NCBI GenBank assembly: GCA_961205875.1
Contig: OY540815.1
Span: 2,294,001 to 2,358,000 of the forward strand
Direction of reading: 5' to 3'
DNA from: Sialis fuliginosa
Lineage: Eukaryota > Arthropoda > Insecta > Megaloptera > Sialidae
Length of the DNA stretch: 64,000 nucleotides
A program made the position numbers and the translations under genes. Of this stretch, positions 26,176 to 39,758 are shown in pieces (the first letter of the stretch is position 1; each line of letters begins with the position of its first letter). The notes under the pieces are model-generated. The model had not been told where the DNA came from, did no database searches, and saw nothing but the letters and a program-made list of their open reading frames with translations.

Positions 26176-26438
26176 ACACATTTCGTCTCAATTCGATTTT
26201 GAATAAAAAAATAATTATATTAAATTTTCCTCAAGACAGATTAGATACAAATCGACTCGATTTGTATTAATTCGTTGTATTTTGTATTCATTCGTTAATA
26301 GTTGTCTTGATTCGCTTCAAACAGTCAATTGGAACTAGTTTTTTAAATCAATTCGAAAAGTTTCAGCGCTAATCGGAAGTTTAGAGTCAAAATGTCTAGA
26401 TTTGACTTAATTTGATGTTATTTGAGTGATATGATGCA
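26176..26438 (+). repeat. S6, 263-bp element (consensus)
   Basis: No difference from S1 found. Starts the second three-module block. Confidence 0.96.
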
Positions 26439-27769
26439 AGTTTATGTTTAAGTTTATGTTTAAGTTTATGTTTAAGTTTATGTTTAAGTTTATGTTTATG
26501 TTTATGTTTATGTTTATGTTTATGTTTATGTTTATGTTTATGTTTATGTTTATGTTTATGTTTATATTTATGTTTATGTTTATGTTTATGTTTATGTTTA
26601 TGTTTATGTTTATGTTTATGTTTGTGTTTGTGTTTGTGTTTATGTTTATGTTTATGTTTATGTTTATGTTTATGTTTATGTTTATGTTTATGTTTATGTT
26701 TATGTTTATGTTTATGTTTATGTTTATGTTTATGTTTATGTTTATGTTTATGTTTATGTTTATGTTTATGTTTATGTTTATGTTTATGTTTATGTTTATG
26801 TTTATGTTTATGTTTAAGTTTATGTTTAAGTTTATGTTTAAGTTTATGTTTAGTTTATGTTTATGTTTATGTTTATATTTATGTTTATGTTTATGTTTAT
26901 GTTTATGTTTATGTTTATGTTTATGTTTATATTTATGTTTATGTTTATGTTTAAGTTTATGTTTACGTTTATGTTTATGATTAAGTTTATGTTTAAGTTT
27001 ATGTTTAAGTTTATGTTTAAGTTTATGTTTAAGTTTATGTTTAAGTTTATGTTTAAGTTTATGTTTAAGTTTATGTTTATGTTTATGTTTATGTTTATGT
27101 TTATGTTTATGTTTATGTTTATGTTTATGTTTATGTTTATGTTTAAGTTTATGTTTAAGTTTATGTTTAAGTTAATGTTTAAGTTTATGTTTAAGTTTAT
27201 GTTTATGTTTAAGTTTATGTTTAAGTTTATGTTTACGTTTATGTTTATGATTAAGTTTATGTTTAAGTTTATGTTTAAGTTTATGTTTATGTTTATGTTT
27301 ATGTTTATGTTTATGTTTTAATTTATGTTTAAGTTTATGATTATGTTTATGTTTATGTTTATGTTTATGTTTATGTTTATGTTTATGTTTATGTTTATGT
27401 TTATGTTTATGTTTATGTTTATGTTTATGTTTATGTTTATATTTATGTTTATGTTTATGTTTAAGTTTATGTTTACGTTTATGTTTATGATTAAGTTTAT
27501 GTTTTTAGTTTATGTTTAAGTTTATGTTTAAGTTTATGTTTAAGTTTATGTTTAAGTTTATGTTTAAGTTTATGTTTAAGTTTATGTTTATCTTTATGTT
27601 TATGTTTATACTTATGTTTATGTTTATGTTTATGTGTACGTTTTAATTTATGTTTAAGTTTATGTTTATGTTTATGTTTAAGTTTATGTTTAAATTTATA
27701 TTTAAGTTTAAGTTTATGTTTATGCTAATGTTCAAATTTATGTTTAAATTTATGTTTAAGTTTATGTTT
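26439..27769 (+). repeat. G arm of module M8 (1331 bp)
   Basis: TTTATA near 26563 as in M7. TTTGTG triplet at 26621. TTTAG slip near 26849. Box at 27316. A private TTTTTAG register change near 27501. Confidence 0.95.
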
Positions 27770-27791
27770 AAGTTTATTTAAATATAAACTT
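27770..27791. repeat. Apex palindrome M8, type B
   Basis: Same 22 bp as M1. Confidence 0.93.
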
Positions 27792-28578
27792 AACATATTA
27801 TTATTTAAACATAAACTTAATCATAAGCTTAAACATAAACTTAAACATAAACTTAATCATAAACTTAATCATAAACTTAATCATAAACTTAAACATAAAA
27901 TTAAACATAAATTAAAACATAAACTTAATCATTAACTTAAACATAAACTTAATCATAAACTTAATCATAAACTTAGTCATAAACTTAAACATAAACTTAA
28001 TCATAAACTTAATCATAAACTTAATCATAAACTTAAACATAAATTAAAACATAAACATAAACATAAACTTAAACATAAACTTAATCATAAACTTAATCAT
28101 AAACTTAATCATAAACTTAATCATAAACTTAAACATAAAATTAAACATAAATTAAAACATAAACTTAATCATTAACTTAAACATAAACTTAATCTTAAAC
28201 TTAATCATTAACCTAAACATAAACTTAAACATAAACTTAATCATAAACTTAATCATAAACTTAATCATAAACTTATATTTAATCTTAAACATAAACTTAA
28301 ACATGAACTTAATCATAAACTTAATCATATACTTAATCATAAACTTAATCATAAACTTAATCATAAACTTGATCATAAACTTAATCATAAACTTAAACAC
28401 AAACTTACTCATAAACATAAACATATACTTAATCATAAATTTAATCATAAAGTTAATCATAAACTTTAACATAAATTAAAACATAAACTTAAACATAAAA
28501 TTAAACATAAACTTAATCATAAACTTAATCATAAACTTAAACACAAACAAAACATAAACTTAATCATAAACTTAATCA
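27792..28578 (-). repeat. C arm of module M8 (787 bp, 48-bp loss)
   Basis: 48 bp shorter than the M11 C arm (835 bp). The missing units lie just after CTTACTC near 28408, where the sequence goes straight to CATAAACATATAC. Ends at J1. Confidence 0.93.
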
Positions 28579-28588
28579 TTTTGTTTGT
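28543..28588. repeat. J1 junction, copy 2 (M8 to M9)
   Basis: Arms ACAAACAAAA (28543-28552) and TTTTGTTTGT (28579-28588), loop 26 nt. Confidence 0.92.
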
Positions 28589-30786
28589 TTATGTTTATGT
28601 TTATGTTTATGTTTATGTTTATGTTTGTGTTTGTGTTTATGTTTATGTTTATGTTTATGTTTATGTTTATGTTTATGTTTATGTTTATGTTTATGTTTAT
28701 GTTTATGTTTATGTTTATGTTTATGTTTATGTTTATGTTTATGTTTATGTTTATGTTTATGTTTATGTTTATGTTTATGTTTATGTTTATGTTTATGTTT
28801 AAGTTTATGTTTAAGTTTATGTTTAAGTTTATGTTTAAGTTTATGTTTATGTTTATGTTTATATTTATGTTTATGTTTATGTTTATGTTTATGTTTATGT
28901 TTATGTTTATGTTTATGTTTATGTTTAAGTTTATGTTTAAGTATATGTTTAAGTTAATGTTTAAGTTTATGTTTAAGTTTATGTTTATGTTTATGTTTAT
29001 GTTTATGTTTATGTTTTAATTTATGGTTAAGTTTATGATTGAGTTTATGATTAAGTTAATGATTAAGTTTATGATTAAGTTTATAATTAAGTTTAAGTTT
29101 AAGTTTATGATTAAGTTTATGATTAAGTTTATGATTAAGTTTATGTTTAAGTTTATGTTTATATTTATGTTTTAATTTATGTTTAAGTTAATGTTTAAGT
29201 TTATGTTTAAGTTTATGTTTATGTTTATGTTTATGTTTATGTTTATGTTTATGTTTATGTTTATGTTTAAGTTTATGTTTATGTTTATGTTTATGTTTAT
29301 GTTTATGTTTATGTTTATGTTTATGTTTAAGTTTATGTTTAAGTTTAAGTTTATGTTTATGTTTATGTTTATATTAATGTTTATGTTTATGTTTATGTTT
29401 ATGTTTATGTTTAAGTTTATGTTTAAGTTTATGTTTAAGTTTATGTTTAAGTTTATGTTTATGTTTATGTTTATGTTTATGTTTATGTTTAAGTTTATGT
29501 TTAAGTTTATGTTTAAGTTAATGTTTAAGTTTATGTTTAAGTTTATGTTTATGTTTAAGTTTATGTTTAAGTTTATGTTTAAGTTTATGTTTACGTTTAT
29601 GTTTATGATTAAGTTTATGTTTAAGTTTATGTTTATGTTTATGTTTATGTTTGTGTTTGTGTTTATGTTTATGTTTATGTTTATGTTTATGTTTATGTTT
29701 ATGTTTATGTTTATGTTTATGTTTATGTTTATGTTTATGTTTATGTTTATGTTTATGTTTATGTTTATGTTTATGTTTATGTTTATGTTTATGTTTATGT
29801 TTATGTTTATGTTTATGTTTATGTTTAAGTTTATGTTTAAGTTTATGTTTAAGTTTATGTTTAAGTTTATGTTTATGTTTATGTTTATATTTATGTTTAT
29901 GTTTATGTTTATGTTTATGTTTATGTTTATGTTTATGTTTATGTTTATGTTTATGTTTATATTTATGTTTATGTTTATGTTTAAGTTTATGTTTACGTTT
30001 ATGTTTATGATTAAGTTTATGTTTAAGTTTATGTTTAAGTTTATGTTTAAGTTTATGTTTAAATTTATGTTTAAGTTTATGTTTAAGTTTATGTTTAAGT
30101 TTATGTTTATGTTTATGTTTATGTTTATGTTTATGTTTATGTTTATGTTTATGTTTATGTTTATGTTTATGTTTAAGTTTATGTTTAAGTTTATGTTTAA
30201 GTTAATGTTTAAGTTTATGTTTAAGTTTATGTTTATGTTTAAGTTTATGTTTAAGTTTATGTTTACGTTTATGTTTATGATTAAGTTTATGTTTAAGTTT
30301 ATGTTTAAGTTTATGTTTATGTTTATGTTTATGTTTATGTTTATGTTTTAATTTATGTTTAAGTTTATAATTATGTTTATGTTTATGTTTATGTTTATGT
30401 TTATGTTTATGTTTATGTTTATGTTTATGTTTATGTTTATGTTTATGTTTATGTTTATGTTTATGTTTATATTTATGTTTATGTTTATGTTTAAGTTTAT
30501 GTTTACGTTTATGTTTATGATTAAGTTTATGTTTAAGTTTATGTTTAAGTTTATGTTTAAGTTTATGTTTAAGTTTATGTTTAAGTTTATGTTTAAGTTT
30601 ATGTTTATCTTTATGTTTATGTTTATACTTATGTTTATGTTTATGTTTATGTGTACGTTTTAATTTATGTTTAAGTTTATGTTTATGTTTATGTTTAAGT
30701 TTATGTTTAAATTTATATTTAAGTTTAAGTTTATGTTTATGCTAATGTTCAAATTTATGTTTAAATTTATGTTTAAGTTTATGTTT
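28579..30786 (+). repeat. G arm of module M9 (about 2208 bp)
   Basis: Like M4 and M12 but about 270 bp longer, of which 168 bp is the inverted C-arm piece at 29014-29181. TTTGTG pairs at 28624 and 29650. Variant box at 30346 (TTTATAATTATG). Confidence 0.94.
29014..29181 (-). repeat. 168-bp inverted copy of the C-arm terminal block inside the M9 G arm
   Basis: This stretch is rich in ATTAAG, the complement of CTTAAT, which is rare in G arms. Read on the minus strand it gives 28 hexamers that match, unit for unit, the block at 2527-2694 that precedes S1. 24 of 28 units are identical, including the rare CTTAAA-CTTAAA, TATAAA, CATTAA and CTCAAT units in the same order; by eye 5 bases differ. The insert is exactly in hexamer register. 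M4 and M12 lack it. Confidence 0.92.
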
Positions 30787-30808
30787 AAGTTTATTTAAAT
30801 ATAAACCT
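30787..30808. repeat. Apex palindrome M9, type B with CCT end
   Basis: Shares the TATAAACCT change with M4 and M12. Confidence 0.92.
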
Positions 30809-31839
30809 AACATATTATTATTTAAACATAAACTTAATCATAAGCTTAAACATAAACTTAAACATAAACTTAATCATAAACTTAATCATAAACTTAATCA
30901 TAAACTTAAACATAAAATTAAACATAAATTAAAACATAAACTTAATCATTAACTTAAACATAAACTTAATCATAAACTTAATCATAAACTTAGTCATAAA
31001 CTTAAACATAAACTTAATCATAAACTTAATCATAAACTTAATCATAAACTTAAACATAAATTAAAACATAAACATAAACATAAACTTAAACATAAACTTA
31101 ATCATAAACTTAATCATAAACTTAATCATAAACTTAATCATAAACTTAAACATAAAATTAAACATAAATTAAAACATAAACTTAATCATTAACTTAAACA
31201 TAAACTTAATCTTAAACTTAATCATTAACCTAAACATAAACTTAAACATAAACTTAATCATAAACTTAATCATAAACTTAATCATAAACTTATATTTAAT
31301 CTTAAACATAAACTTAAACATGAACTTAATCATAAACTTAATCATATACTTAATCATAAACTTAATCATAAACTTAATCATAAACTTGATCATAAACTTA
31401 ATCATAAACTTAAACACAAACTTACTCATAAACTTAATCATAAACTTAATCATAAACTTAATCATAAACTTAAACATAAACATAAACATATACTTAATCA
31501 TAAATTTAATCATAAAGTTAATCATAAACTTTAACATAAATTAAAACATAAACTTAAACATAAAATTAAACATAAACTTAATCATAAACTTAATCATAAA
31601 CTTAAACACAAACAAAACATAAACTTAATCATAAACTTAATCATAAACTTAATCATAAACTTAATCATAAACTTAATTATAATCTTAAACATAAACTTAA
31701 ACATGAACTTAATCATAAACTCAATCATAAACTTAAACATAAATTAAAACATAAACATAAACATAAACTTAAACATAAACTTAATCATAAACTTAATCAT
31801 AAACTTAATAATAAACTTAAACATAAACTTAAACATAAA
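30809..31839 (-). repeat. C arm of module M9 (1031 bp, ends in J2)
   Basis: Same length and landmarks as the M4 and M12 C arms. Confidence 0.95.
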
Positions 31840-31849
31840 TTTATGTTTA
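31830..31849. repeat. J2 junction, copy 2 (M9 to M10)
   Basis: Same perfect 20-bp palindrome as at 15191, centred at 31839/31840. Confidence 0.94.
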
Positions 31850-32471
31850 TGTTTATGTTTAAGTTTATGTTTAAGTTTATGTTTAAGTTAATGTTTAAGT
31901 TTATGTTTAAGTTTATGTTTATGTTTAAGTTTATGTTTAAGTTTAGTTTACGTTTATGTTTATGATTAAGTTTAAGTTTAAGTTTATGTTTAAGTTTATG
32001 TTTATGTTTATGTTTATGTTTATGTTTATGTTTTAATTTATGTTTAAGTTTATGATTATGTTTATGTTTATGTTTATGTTTATGTTTATGTTTATGTTTA
32101 TGTTTATGTTTATGTTTATGTTTATGTTTATGTTTATGTTTATGTTTATGTTTATATTTATGTTTATGTTTATGTTTAAGTTTATGTTTACGTTTATGTT
32201 TATGATTAAGTTTATGTTTAAGTTTATGTTTAAGTTTATGTTTAAGTTTATGTTTAAGTTTATGTTTAAGTTTATGTTTAAGTTTTTGTTTATCTTTATG
32301 TTTATGTTTATACTTATGTTTATGTTTATGTTTATGTGTACGTTTTAATTTATGTTTAAGTTTATGTTTATGTTTATGTTTAAGTTTATGTTTAAATTTA
32401 TATTTAAGTTTAAGTTTATGTTTATGCTAATGTTCAAATTTATGTTTAAATTTATGTTTAAGTTTATGTTT
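31840..32471 (+). repeat. G arm of module M10 (632 bp)
   Basis: Short form with the TTTAGTTTACG slip near 31943, box at 32031 and TTTTTG near 32283. Confidence 0.94.
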
Positions 32472-32493
32472 AAGTTTATTTAAATATAAACTT
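32472..32493. repeat. Apex palindrome M10, type B
   Basis: Intact, unlike the equivalent apex of M5. Confidence 0.93.
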
Positions 32494-34307
32494 AACATAT
32501 TATTATTTAAACATAAACTTAATCATAAGCTTAAACATAAACTTAAACATAAACTTAATCATAAACTTAATCATAAACTTAATCATAAACTTAAACATAA
32601 AATTAAACATAAATTAAAACATAAACTTAATCATTAACTTGAACATAAACTTAATCATAAACTTAATCATAAACTTAGTCATAAACTTAAACATAAACTT
32701 AATCATAAACTTAATCATAAACTTAATCATAAACTTAAACATAAATTAAAACATAAACATAAACATAAACTTAAACATAAACTTAATCATAAACTTAATC
32801 ATAAACTTAATCATAAACTTAATCATAAACTTAAACATAAAATTAAACATAAATTAAAACATAAACTTAATCATTAACTTAAACATAAACTTAATCTTAA
32901 ACTTAATCATTAACCTAAACATAAACTTAAACATAAACTTAATCATAAACTTAATCATAAACTTAATCATAAACTTATATTTAATCTTAAACATAAACTT
33001 AAACATGAACTTAATCATAAACTTAATCATATACTTAATCATAAACTTAATCATAAACTTAATCATAAACTTGATCATAAACTTAATCATAAACTTAAAC
33101 ACAAACTTACTCATAAACTTAATCATAAACTTAATCATAAACTTAATCATAAACTTAAACATAAACATAAACATATACTTAATCATAAATTTAATCATAA
33201 AGTTAATCATAAACTTTAACATAAATTAAAACATAAACTTAAACATAAAATTAAACATAAACTTAATCATAAACTTAATCATAAACTTAAACACAAACAA
33301 AACATAAACTTAATCATAAACTTAATCATAAACTTAATCATAAACTTAATCATAAACTTAATTATAATCTTAAACATAAACTTAAACATGAACTTAATCA
33401 TAAACTCAATCATAAACTTAAACATAAATTAAAACATAAACATAAACATAAACTTAAACATAAACTTAATCATAAACTTAATCATAAACTTAATAATAAA
33501 CTTAAACATAAACTTAAACATAAATTTAAACATAAATTTAAAAAAAACTTAAATATAAACATAATCATAAACTTAATCATAAACTTAAACATAAACTTAA
33601 AATCATAAACTTAATCATAAACTTAATCATAAACTTAATCATAAACTTAAACATAAACATAAACATAAACTTATTCATAAACTTAATCATAAACTTAAAC
33701 ATAAACTAAATCATAAACTTAATCATAAATTTAAACATAAACTTAAATATAAACCTAATCATAAACTTAATCATAAACTTAATCATAAACTTAATCATAA
33801 ACTTAAACATAAACTGAAATATATACTTAATCATAAATTTAATCATAAAGTTAGTCATTAACTTAAACATAAATTAAAACATAAACTAAAACATAAAATT
33901 TAACATAAACTTAATCATAAACTCAATCATAAACTTAATCATAAACTTAATCATAAACTTAATCATAAACTTAAACATAAACTTAAACATAAACTTAATC
34001 ATAAACTTAATCATAAACTTAAACATAAACTTAAACATATACTTAATCATAAATTTAATCATAAAGTTAATCATAAACTTAAACATAAATTAAAACATAA
34101 ACTTAAACATAAAATTAAACATAAACTTAATTATAAACTTAATCATAAACTTAATCATAAACTTAAACTTAAACTTAATTATAAACTTAATCATAAACTT
34201 AATCATTAACTTAATCATAAACTCAATCATAAACTTAAACATAAATTAAAACATAAACATAAACATAAACATAAACATAAACATAAACATAAACATAAAC
34301 ATAAACA
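32494..34307 (-). repeat. C arm of module M10 (1814 bp)
   Basis: Full S-terminated form with A8 tract near 33540. A private TTAACTTGAACAT lies near 32634. Slightly longer than M5 and M13 through extra CATAAA units before S7. Confidence 0.95.
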
Positions 34308-34570
34308 ACACATTTCGTCTCAATTCGATTTTGAATAAAAAAATAATTATATTAAATTTTCCTCAAGACAGATTAGATACAAATCGACTCGATTTGTATT
34401 AATTCGTTGTATTTTGTATTCATTCGTTAATAGTTGTCTTGATTCGCTTCAAACAGTCAATTGGAACTAGTTTTTTAAATCAATTCGAAAAGTTTCAGCG
34501 CTAATCGGAAGTTTAGAGTCAAAATGTCTAGATTTGACTTAATTTGATGTTATTTGAGTGATATGATGCA
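34308..34570 (+). repeat. S7, 263-bp element (consensus)
   Basis: No difference from S1 found. Joins three-module copies 2 and 3. Confidence 0.96.
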
Positions 34571-35912
34571 AGTTTATGTTTAAGTTTATGTTTAAGTTTA
34601 TGTTTAAGTTTATGTTTAAGTTTATGTTTATGTTTATGTTTATGTTTATGTTTATGTTTATGTTTATGTTTATGTTTATGTTTATGTTTATGTTTATGTT
34701 TATGTTTATGTTTATGTTTATGTTTATGTTTATGTTTATGTTTATGTTTATGTTTGTGTTTGTGTTTGTGTTTGTGTTTGTGTTTATGTTTATGTTTATG
34801 TTTATGTTTATGTTTATGTTTATGTTTATGTTTATGTTTATGTTTATGTTTATGTTTATGTTTATGTTTATGTTTATGTTTATGTTTATGTTTATGTTTA
34901 TGTTTATGTTTATGTTTATGTTTATGTTTATGTTTATGTTTATGTTTATGTTTATGTTTAAGTTTATGTTTAAGTTTATGTTTAAGTTTATGTTTAGTTT
35001 ATGTTTATGTTTATGTTTATATTTATGTTTATGTTTATGTTTATGTTTATGTTTATGTTTATGTTTATGTTTATATTTATGTTTATGTTTATGTTTAAGT
35101 TTATGTTTACGTTTATGTTTATGATTAAGTTTATGTTTAAGTTTATGTTTAAGTTTATGTTTAAGTTTATGTTTAAGTTTATGTTTAAGTTTATGTTTAA
35201 GTTTATGTTTAAGTTTATGTTTATGTTTATGTTTATGTTTATGTTTATGTTTATGTTTATGTTTATGTTTATGTTTATGTTTATGTTTAAGTTTATGTTT
35301 AAGTTTATGTTTAAGTTAATGTTTAAGTTTATGTTTAAGTTTATGTTTATGTTTAAGTTTATGTTTAAGTTTATGTTTACGTTTATGTTTATGATTAAGT
35401 TTATGTTTAAGTTTATGTTTAAGTTTATGTTTATGTTTATGTTTATGTTTATGTTTATGTTTTAATTTATGTTTAAGTTTATGATTATGTTTATGTTTAT
35501 GTTTATGTTTATGTTTATGTTTATGTTTATGTTTATGTTTATGTTTATGTTTATGTTTATGTTTATGTTTATGTTTATGTTTATATTTATGTTTATGTTT
35601 ATGTTTAAGTTTATGTTTACGTTTATGTTTATGATTAAGTTTATGTTTAAGTTTATGTTTAAGTTTATGTTTAAGTTTATGTTTAAGTTTATGTTTAAGT
35701 TTATGTTTAAGTTTATGTTTAAGTTTATGTTTATCTTTATGTTTATGTTTATACTTATGTTTATGTTTATGTTTATGTGTACGTTTTAATTTATGTTTAA
35801 GTTTATGTTTATGTTTATGTTTAAGTTTATGTTTAAATTTATATTTAAGTTTAAGTTTATGTTTATGCTAATGTTCAAATTTATGTTTAAATTTATGTTT
35901 AAGTTTATGTTT
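34571..35912 (+). repeat. G arm of module M11 (1342 bp)
   Basis: TTTGTG is expanded to five consecutive units (34753-34782), against two or three elsewhere. TTTAG slip near 34993. Box at 35460. Confidence 0.95.
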
Positions 35913-35934
35913 AAGTTTATTTAAATATAAACTT
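35913..35934. repeat. Apex palindrome M11, type B
   Basis: Same 22 bp as M1. Confidence 0.93.
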
Positions 35935-36769
35935 AACATATTATTATTTAAACATAAACTTAATCATAAGCTTAAACATAAACTTAAACATAAACTTAAT
36001 CATAAACTTAATCATAAACTTAATCATAAACTTAAACATAAAATTAAACATAAATTAAAACATAAACTTAATCATTAACTTAAACATAAACTTAATCATA
36101 AACTTAATCATAAACTTAGTCATAAACTTAAACATAAACTTAATCATAAACTTAATCATAAACTTAATCATAAACTTAAACATAAATTAAAACATAAACA
36201 TAAACATAAACTTAAACATAAACTTAATCATAAACTTAATCATAAACTTAATCATAAACTTAATCATAAACTTAAACATAAAATTAAACATAAATTAAAA
36301 CATAAACTTAATCATTAACTTAAACATAAACTTAATCTTAAACTTAATCATTAACCTAAACATAAACTTAAACATAAACTTAATCATAAACTTAATCATA
36401 AACTTAATCATAAACTTATATTTAATCTTAAACATAAACTTAAACATGAACTTAATCATAAACTTAATCATATACTTAATCATAAACTTAATCATAAACT
36501 TAATCATAAACTTGATCATAAACTTAATCATAAACTTAAACACAAACTTACTCATAAACTTAATCATAAACTTAATCATAAACTTAATCATAAACTTAAA
36601 CATAAACATAAACATATACTTAATCATAAATTTAATCATAAAGTTAATCATAAACTTTAACATAAATTAAAACATAAACTTAAACATAAAATTAAACATA
36701 AACTTAATCATAAACTTAATCATAAACTTAAACACAAACAAAACATAAACTTAATCATAAACTTAATCA
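35935..36769 (-). repeat. C arm of module M11 (835 bp, ends in J1)
   Basis: Reference form of the J1-terminated arm, without the duplication of M3 or the loss of M8. Confidence 0.95.
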
Positions 36770-36779
36770 TTTTGTTTGT
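36734..36779. repeat. J1 junction, copy 3 (M11 to M12)
   Basis: Arms at 36734-36743 and 36770-36779, loop 26 nt. Confidence 0.92.
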
Positions 36780-38695
36780 TTATGTTTATGTTTATGTTTA
36801 TGTTTATGTTTATGTTTGTGTTTGTGTTTATGTTTATGTTTATGTTTATGTTTATGTTTATGTTTATGTTTATGTTTATGTTTATGTTTATGTTTATGTT
36901 TATGTTTATGTTTATGTTTATGTTTATGTTTATGTTTATGTTTATGTTTATGTTTATGTTTATGTTTAAGTTTATGTTTAAGTTTATGTTTAAGTTTATG
37001 TTTAAGTTTATGTTTATGTTTATGTTTATATTAATGTTTATGTTTATGTTTATGTTTATGTTTATGTTTATGTTTATGTTTATGTTTAAGTTTATGTTTA
37101 AGTTTATGTTTAAGTTAATGTTTAAGTTTATGTTTAAGTTTATGTTTATGTTTATGTTTATGTTTATGTTTATGTTTATGTTTATGTTTATGTTTAAGTT
37201 TATGTTTATGTTTATGTTTATGTATATGTTTATGTTTATGTTTATGTTTATGTTTAAGGTTATGTTTAAGTTTAAGTTTATGTTTATGTTTATGTTTATA
37301 TTAATGTTTATGTTTATGTTTATGTTTATGTTTATGTTTAAGTTTATGTTTAAGTTTATGTTTAAGTTTATGTTTAAGTTTATGTTTATGTTTATGTTTA
37401 TGTTTATGTTTATGTTTAAGTTTATGTTTAAGTTTATGTTTAAGTTAATGTTTAAGTTTATGTTTAAGTTTATGTTTATGTTTAAGTTTATGTTTAAGTT
37501 TATGTTTAAGTTTATGTTTACGTTTATGTTTATGATTAAGTTTATGTTTAAGTTTATGTTTATGTTTATGTTTATGTTTGTGTTTGTGTTTATGTTTATG
37601 TTTATGTTTATGTTTATGTTTATGTTTATGTTTATGTTTATGTTTATGTTTATGTTTATGTTTATGTTTATGTTTATGTTTATGTTTATGTTTATGTTTA
37701 TGTTTATGTTTATGTTTATGTTTATGTTTATGTTTATGTTTATGTTTAAGTTTATGTTTAAGTTTATGTTTAAGTTTATGTTTAAGTTTATGTTTATGTT
37801 TATGTTTATATTTATGTTTATGTTTATGTTTATGTTTATGTTTATGTTTATGTTTATGTTTATGTTTATATTTATGTTTATGTTTATGTTTAAGTTTATG
37901 TTTACGTTTATGTTTATGATTAAGTTTATGTTTAAGTTTATGTTTAAGTTTATGTTTAAGTTTATGTTTAAATTTATGTTTAAGTTTATGTTTAAGTTTA
38001 TGTTTAAGTTTATGTTTATGTTTATGTTTATGTTTATGTTTATGTTTATGTTTATGTTTATGTTTATGTTTATGTTTAAGTTTATGTTTAAGTTTATGTT
38101 TAAGTTAATGTTTAAGTTTATGTTTAAGTTTATGTTTATGTTTAAGTTTATGTTTAAGTTTATGTTTACGTTTATGTTTATGATTAAGTTTATGTTTAAG
38201 TTTATGTTTAAGTTTATGTTTATGTTTATGTTTATGTTTATGTTTATGTTTTAATTTATGTTTAAGTTTATAATTATGTTTATGTTTATGTTTATGTTTA
38301 TGTTTATGTTTATGTTTATGTTTATGTTTATGTTTATGTTTATGTTTATGTTTATGTTTATGTTTATGTTTATGTTTATATTTATGTTTATGTTTATGTT
38401 TAAGTTTATGTTTACGTTTATGTTTATGATTAAGTTTATGTTTAAGTTTATGTTTAAGTTTATGTTTAAGTTTATGTTTAAGTTTATGTTTAAGTTTATG
38501 TTTAAGTTTATGTTTATCTTTATGTTTATGTTTATACTTATGTTTATGTTTATGTTTATGTGTACGTTTTAATTTATGTTTAAGTTTATGTTTATGTTTA
38601 TGTTTAAGTTTATGTTTAAATTTATATTTAAGTTTAAGTTTATGTTTATGCTAATGTTCAAATTTATGTTTAAATTTATGTTTAAGTTTATGTTT
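36770..38695 (+). repeat. G arm of module M12 (about 1926 bp)
   Basis: Matches M4 at about 24560 bp offset. TTTGTG pairs at 36815 and 37577. Variant box at 38249. Private units TGTATATG near 37222 and TTTAAGGTTATG near 37255. Confidence 0.95.
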
Positions 38696-38717
38696 AAGTT
38701 TATTTAAATATAAACCT
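38696..38717. repeat. Apex palindrome M12, type B with CCT end
   Basis: Third and last copy of the TATAAACCT apex. Confidence 0.92.
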
Positions 38718-39748
38718 AACATATTATTATTTAAACATAAACTTAATCATAAGCTTAAACATAAACTTAAACATAAACTTAATCATAAACTTAATCATAA
38801 ACTTAATCATAAACTTAAACATAAAATTAAACATAAATTAAAACATAAACTTAATCATTAACTTAAACATAAACTTAATCATAAACTTAATCATAAACTT
38901 AGTCATAAACTTAAACATAAACTTAATCATAAACTTAATCATAAACTTAATCATAAACTTAAACATAAATTAAAACATAAACATAAACATAAACTTAAAC
39001 ATAAACTTAATCATAAACTTAATCATAAACTTAATCATAAACTTAATCATAAACTTAAACATAAAATTAAACATAAATTAAAACATAAACTTAATCATTA
39101 ACTTAAACATAAACTTAATCTTAAACTTAATCATTAACCTAAACATAAACTTAAACATAAACTTAATCATAAACTTAATCATAAACTTAATCATAAACTT
39201 ATATTTAATCTTAAACATAAACTTAAACATGAACTTAATCATAAACTTAATCATATACTTAATCATAAACTTAATCATAAACTTAATCATAAACTTGATC
39301 ATAAACTTAATCATAAACTTAAACACAAACTTACTCATAAACTTAATCATAAACTTAATCATAAACTTAATCATAAACTTAAACATAAACATAAACATAT
39401 ACTTAATCATAAATTTAATCATAAAGTTAATCATAAACTTTAACATAAATTAAAACATAAACTTAAACATAAAATTAAACATAAACTTAATCATAAACTT
39501 AATCATAAACTTAAACACAAACAAAACATAAACTTAATCATAAACTTAATCATAAACTTAATCATAAACTTAATCATAAACTTAATTATAATCTTAAACA
39601 TAAACTTAAACATGAACTTAATCATAAACTCAATCATAAACTTAAACATAAATTAAAACATAAACATAAACATAAACTTAAACATAAACTTAATCATAAA
39701 CTTAATCATAAACTTAATAATAAACTTAAACATAAACTTAAACATAAA
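38718..39748 (-). repeat. C arm of module M12 (1031 bp, ends in J2)
   Basis: Same length as the M4 and M9 arms. Confidence 0.95.
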
Positions 39749-39758
39749 TTTATGTTTA
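39739..39758. repeat. J2 junction, copy 3 (M12 to M13)
   Basis: Perfect 20-bp palindrome centred at 39748/39749. Confidence 0.94.

Larger units (their letters stand above)
26176..34307 (+). other. Three-module higher-order block, copy 2 (S6-M8-J1-M9-J2-M10)
   Basis: This block is 8132 bp with the same module order and both S-less junctions. It differs from copy 3 by a 48-bp shorter M8 C arm and by a longer M9 G arm that carries a 168-bp inverted piece of C arm. Confidence 0.9.

Noticed and set aside
15191-39758. Junctions J1 and J2 as assembly artefacts
   Set aside because: Each occurs three times with the same base-level structure but different flanking private variants, so random misjoins are unlikely. 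Collapse or duplication of whole blocks by the assembler remains possible and cannot be judged from sequence alone.
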